This document shows positions 7,295 through 10,056 of a stretch of DNA of 10,056 nt, in pieces. The notes below the pieces were generated by a model, which was not told where the DNA came from, ran no database searches, and was given only the letters and a program-made list of their open reading frames with translations. The DNA comes from Algoriphagus sp. Lineage in GTDB: Bacteria > Bacteroidota > Bacteroidia > Cytophagales > Cyclobacteriaceae. A program made the translations under genes and the position numbers. Numbering within the stretch: the first letter of the stretch is position 1; each line of letters begins with the position of its first letter. The DNA lies in assembly GCA_023255285.1 (NCBI GenBank), contig JALRIY010000069.1, forward strand, positions 1-10,056, given 5' to 3'.

Positions 7295-9676
7295 TTAAGG
7301 TTTGATTCGGTAATTAAATGTGAGATTTAATTGGCGTTGAACCATTTGTGACTCACTCTCGGTAAAGAAATTATCTCCTTCGGTGAGGTCTCGATTGATT
7401 CTGGAATTAAGTAGGTCAGAAACTGTTAGAATCAAAGTTCCTCTCTGGTTTAAAATCTTTTTGCTAGCGGAAAGGTCTATGAAAAATATACCCTTTTGGA
7501 TACCTTGAGCAATTCTTCTTCGAGCCTCAAAATTACCTCGTAATTGAAAATCCCAGTTTTTTGGAAGGGAAATTCGGGAACTTTGGCGAAAGAGCATGGA
7601 GGTGGTGGTTGCTTGGAAATTTTGGTTGAGGTTACTTCCATTTACCTGAGCATAAAAGAAATTTGCATTGAAGTCTAGTTTCCACCAGTGGGTAGCTACA
7701 TAGTCCCCACTAAATTCCAGTCCATAAGATTCCTCCCCAACCAAGTTGTAGGGAGCCGTGACGGAGCAACCATTTTCTCCTACTGTACGGATTCGTTGGA
7801 TCTTTTCCTGCGTGTTTCTGTAATAGATAGTAGAAAATAAGGTGCTTTTTTCTCCATAGAGAATATGACCTAGCTCGTAGGAATCCGTAAATTCTGGATC
7901 CAGGTTGGGGTTGCCAGAAAAAAAGTTGCGCTGATCAGAAAATGTCACGTAAGGGCTTAAGTCATTGTATACTGGGCGGCGAATGCGCCGGCTGTAGCTG
8001 AGTTGTAAGGCATTTTTTGCGTTGGCCTTAAAATTTAGGTGTCCACTAGGAAAGAGGTTGGCGTAGTTTCTAGGGTTTGATTCCCTCGTTTCTACAAGCT
8101 GAGTTTCTATAGCAGTATACTCAGCTCTTAATCCGACCTGATAGCTCCATTTCTCTTTTTCATTTCCAAGGATTGCATAAGCCGCCAAGATGTTTTCATC
8201 ATAAAGAAAAACATTATCCAGTCCATTCACGGTTTGGTAGCCTCCTGATTCTTGCAGTTCTTGGACTAAGTAATCGTTTTCCATTTCTCGAAAGCTGGTT
8301 CGAACACCCGTTTCAAGCTTGCCTTTACTTCCAAATGGTTGCGTATAATCTATTTGAAGTAGGTATTGGTTTTCATATTCATCATTTAAAGAAGTTTGGG
8401 TTAGTGCCCTATTGGGTAAGGCTTGTCCAGCAATAGAAAAAGCGTTTTCAGTGAAGAGTTGGTCTGATCGTTCCCAATAATTAAGGTAGGTGAAGGAGGC
8501 ATTTAGCTCATGTCCTTTTCGTTCAAATCTTTTTTTGAAATTTAATAGTGCTTCTTTGTTGGGCTCATCTTCGGTTTCATCTTGCCTACGCAAAGAATAA
8601 CCCAAATAATTGTCTAACGTATTGAAATAATCTTGGTAACGGATGTCTGTAATTCGATGAGCGTCACTTCTTCGCCAAACATAGGAAGCCGTAAGAATGC
8701 TTTGCTCACTAAAAAAATAATCTAACCCAGTCCTCAGGCTATTATTTAAGCTATTTACGAGGCTAGTGGCGTTTTGTTGGAGAAGTAGAGTGCTGCCATC
8801 GGGCTGGTATACTTCCTGGTACAATTCCCTTCGTCCAGGACTATTTCTTTTTGCAATCCCATAATTGACAAACCAATTGATTCGATTTTTTCGATAATTT
8901 AAATTAGCGGTAGCTCCAAGATTTAATGGTGATCCGACGATTACTTCTCCCGAACCATTAAATCCCTGTTTCTCATCCTTCTTAAGGATGATGTTGATGA
9001 CTCCCGCCATTCCCTCTGCTTCGTACCGCGCTGAAGGGTTTGTGATTACTTCTACCCGTTCCACCAAGTTGGCAGGCAACTGGCGAAGGCCACTACTGCC
9101 CTTAAAACTTACCAATCCAGAAGGCTTGCCGTCGATAAGGATGCGCACATTGGCCGAGCCTCTTAACCGAACATTTCCTTCTGAATCTACTGCCACAGAG
9201 GGAAGGTTCATAAGGATGTCAGAAGCATTTCCTCCGGCATTTGCTAGGTCTTTACCCACATTGAATACCCGTTTATCTAGGGATAGCTCCATCAAGGTTT
9301 TCTCTCCTTGTACGACCACTTCGTCCAGATCTGCTGTGCTCGATTGTAGGGAAATTGCGCCTAGATTCAGTGTGTTTTGTTTTGAGGTTAAGGTAAACAC
9401 ATCCGATTTGAGAGCTTTAAATCCCATAAACTCTACTGATGTGTAAAAAGTACCAAAGGGCAAGTCTACCTCAAAATTTCCTTTTTCATCTGCAATCCCC
9501 CCGCCTACTAGGCTGTCTTTTTGGGTGTATACTCCCACGGTAGCAAAAGGGAGCGGATTGGCCTTTCCACTTTCAAGGACTGTTCCTCGCAGTTTTCCTT
9601 TCTGCTGTGCTACTAGGTCTTGTAGCGGAAAAAAAAGTGACGCAAAAAAGAAAAAGCTAAGGCAAACGGATTTCAT
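7295..9676 (-). CDS. TonB-dependent receptor, OMP_b-brl_3 type
   Basis: The product has 793 residues if it starts at the ATG at 9676-9674. A GTG at 9712 would add 12 residues, but the ATG gives a standard signal peptide (MKSVCLSFFFFASLFFPLQDLVAQ) and is preferred. Residues about 28-112 form a carboxypeptidase-regulatory-like domain (GKLRGTVLESG, then IADEKGNFEVDLPFG and FMGF). DEVVVQGEK at 118-126 leads into a plug domain (about 138-235) containing ILMNLPSVAVD, VRILIDGKPSG and NPSARYEAEGMAGVINIIL, all characteristic of TonB-dependent receptors. The rest is an aromatic-rich beta-barrel ending LNLTFNYRIKP, which fits the PF14905-like outer-membrane barrel family. Such receptors take up substrates across the outer membrane using TonB energy; the substrate cannot be read from sequence, and no SusD-like partner is present in the window. 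The DUF5916 gene follows 23 bases downstream. The plug-coding part is much richer in G+C than the barrel-coding part. Confidence 0.92.
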   Translation of the reverse strand: MKSVCLSFFFFASLFFPLQDLVAQQKGKLRGTVLESGKANPLPFATVGVYTQKDSLVGGGIADEKGNFEVDLPFGTFYTSVEFMGFKALKSDVFTLTSKQNTLNLGAISLQSSTADLDEVVVQGEKTLMELSLDKRVFNVGKDLANAGGNASDILMNLPSVAVDSEGNVRLRGSANVRILIDGKPSGLVSFKGSSGLRQLPANLVERVEVITNPSARYEAEGMAGVINIILKKDEKQGFNGSGEVIVGSPLNLGATANLNYRKNRINWFVNYGIAKRNSPGRRELYQEVYQPDGSTLLLQQNATSLVNSLNNSLRTGLDYFFSEQSILTASYVWRRSDAHRITDIRYQDYFNTLDNYLGYSLRRQDETEDEPNKEALLNFKKRFERKGHELNASFTYLNYWERSDQLFTENAFSIAGQALPNRALTQTSLNDEYENQYLLQIDYTQPFGSKGKLETGVRTSFREMENDYLVQELQESGGYQTVNGLDNVFLYDENILAAYAILGNEKEKWSYQVGLRAEYTAIETQLVETRESNPRNYANLFPSGHLNFKANAKNALQLSYSRRIRRPVYNDLSPYVTFSDQRNFFSGNPNLDPEFTDSYELGHILYGEKSTLFSTIYYRNTQEKIQRIRTVGENGCSVTAPYNLVGEESYGLEFSGDYVATHWWKLDFNANFFYAQVNGSNLNQNFQATTTSMLFRQSSRISLPKNWDFQLRGNFEARRRIAQGIQKGIFFIDLSASKKILNQRGTLILTVSDLLNSRINRDLTEGDNFFTESESQMVQRQLNLTFNYRIKP

Positions 9677-9861
9677 AAGCTTGGAATTTGGTTTTAAAGT
9701 TAGACCTCGCACTGAGACTACAGTTTAAGGAGTCTCCCTAGTTGTTTCAATTTCAAACTAACCTAAACCATAATGAGGTATTTTCATTACTTATTTTGAC
9801 AAGTGGGGAAATTACAGGTCGATATTTTCATTCGTTTAGATAAAATTAAATTCGAGGCTTT
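9677..9861. other. Intergenic region upstream of the receptor gene
   Basis: These 185 bases separate the stop codon of the nucleosidase gene from the chosen ATG of the receptor, both on the minus strand. No reading frame looks coding. The region is A/T-rich. On the minus strand, TAACTTTA, 18 bases before the ATG, resembles the Bacteroidota -7 element TAnnTTTG in five of six fixed bases. However, no TTTG or TTG lies at a suitable distance upstream, so no promoter is assigned. Confidence 0.5.
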
Positions 9862-10056
9862 TTAATTCATGGCTTGTAGCAGGTGTAGGACGATACCAGC
9901 GGAGTTGATGGCAGCAGGCCGTACAAACTGATTGAAGCTCACTCTGGCCGCCTGGTTGGCATTATCACTGCAACTGCGTAGCACGATAAAGGGTACGCCC
10001 AATGTTCTACAAAGATGTGCTACTGCTGCTCCTCCCATTTCAGTAGCAAGCGCCTG
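9862..10056 (-). CDS. MTA/SAH nucleosidase family protein, C-terminal 64 residues only
   Basis: The minus-strand frame is open from the right edge (CAG at 10056-10054) to a TAA at 9864-9862, so only the C-terminus is seen. The segment ALATEMGGAAVAHL followed by LGVPFIVLRSCSDNAN and VSFNQFV...AAINSAGIVLHLL matches the end of the 5'-methylthioadenosine/S-adenosylhomocysteine nucleosidase (MtnN/Pfs) fold. The typical pattern there is EMEgaAiAh, then vPFlviRaiSD, then a Ser-rich helix. The enzyme splits MTA and SAH to adenine and a thioribose in the cytoplasm, serving methionine salvage and removal of SAH. The Asp of the R-x-x-SD motif, which acts as the catalytic acid, is present (RSCSD). The Glu after Met in the EME motif, known to hydrogen-bond the ribose hydroxyls, is Gly here (EMGG). 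Related phosphorylases or futalosine hydrolase share this fold, so the exact substrate is uncertain without the N-terminal part. Confidence 0.82.
   Translation of the reverse strand, partial: QALATEMGGAAVAHLCRTLGVPFIVLRSCSDNANQAARVSFNQFVRPAAINSAGIVLHLLQAMN

Noticed and set aside
8988..9446. Plus-strand open frame of 152 codons inside the receptor gene
   Set aside because: It lies wholly antisense to the conserved plug-coding region, has no recognisable domain, and its openness is explained by the codon pattern of the opposite strand.
9677..9712. Upstream GTG start for the receptor gene
   Set aside because: It would put 12 extra residues, including a proline, before an otherwise standard signal peptide; the ATG at 9676 is a better start.
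9844..9867. Inverted repeat AATTAAA / TTTAATT overlapping the nucleosidase stop, as a possible terminator
   Set aside because: The stem is made only of A-T pairs with a ten-base loop, so it would be unstable, and such repeats are expected by chance in A/T-rich DNA.

Overview
The window looks like chromosomal DNA of a member of the Bacteroidota, most likely a Cytophagales-type environmental organism (inference). The grounds are the gene content: a DUF5686 protein, a DUF5916 protein, an OMP_b-brl_3-type TonB-dependent receptor and a large FG-GAP/ASPIC protein, all typical of that phylum. The absence of clear Shine-Dalgarno sequences fits too. No RNA gene, mobile element, CRISPR array or phage gene was seen.

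Layout. Bases 1-2163 (+) hold the C-terminal 720 codons of a large Ca-loop repeat protein (VCBS/FG-GAP with an ASPIC/UnbV domain), cut by the left edge. A 274-base gap without a convincing gene follows. Bases 2438-5089 (+) encode a complete DUF5686 outer-membrane protein with a carboxypeptidase-regulatory-like N-terminal domain. A single base separates its stop codon from that of the facing gene. On the minus strand, read right to left, a TonB-dependent receptor (9676-7295) is followed after 23 bases by a DUF5916 protein with a CBM9-like N-terminal domain (7271-5091); these two probably form one transcription unit. After a non-coding stretch of 185 bases, the right edge cuts the 3' end of a nucleosidase gene of the MTA/SAH (MtnN/Pfs) family, also on the minus strand.

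How they may work together. The three complete genes all encode proteins predicted to be exported, with outer-membrane beta-barrel-like C-termini, and the left-edge protein belongs to a family usually exported. The core of the window is therefore a cell-envelope block. The receptor/DUF5916 pair could serve uptake or surface remodelling of an unknown substrate; this is inference from spacing and family only. The nucleosidase is a separate housekeeping-type function (methylthioadenosine and S-adenosylhomocysteine salvage).

I found no strong evidence for an undescribed system. The most checkable oddities are a Glu-to-Gly change at a normally conserved ribose-binding position of the nucleosidase, the one-base convergent gene junction, and sharp changes in base composition between and within genes.
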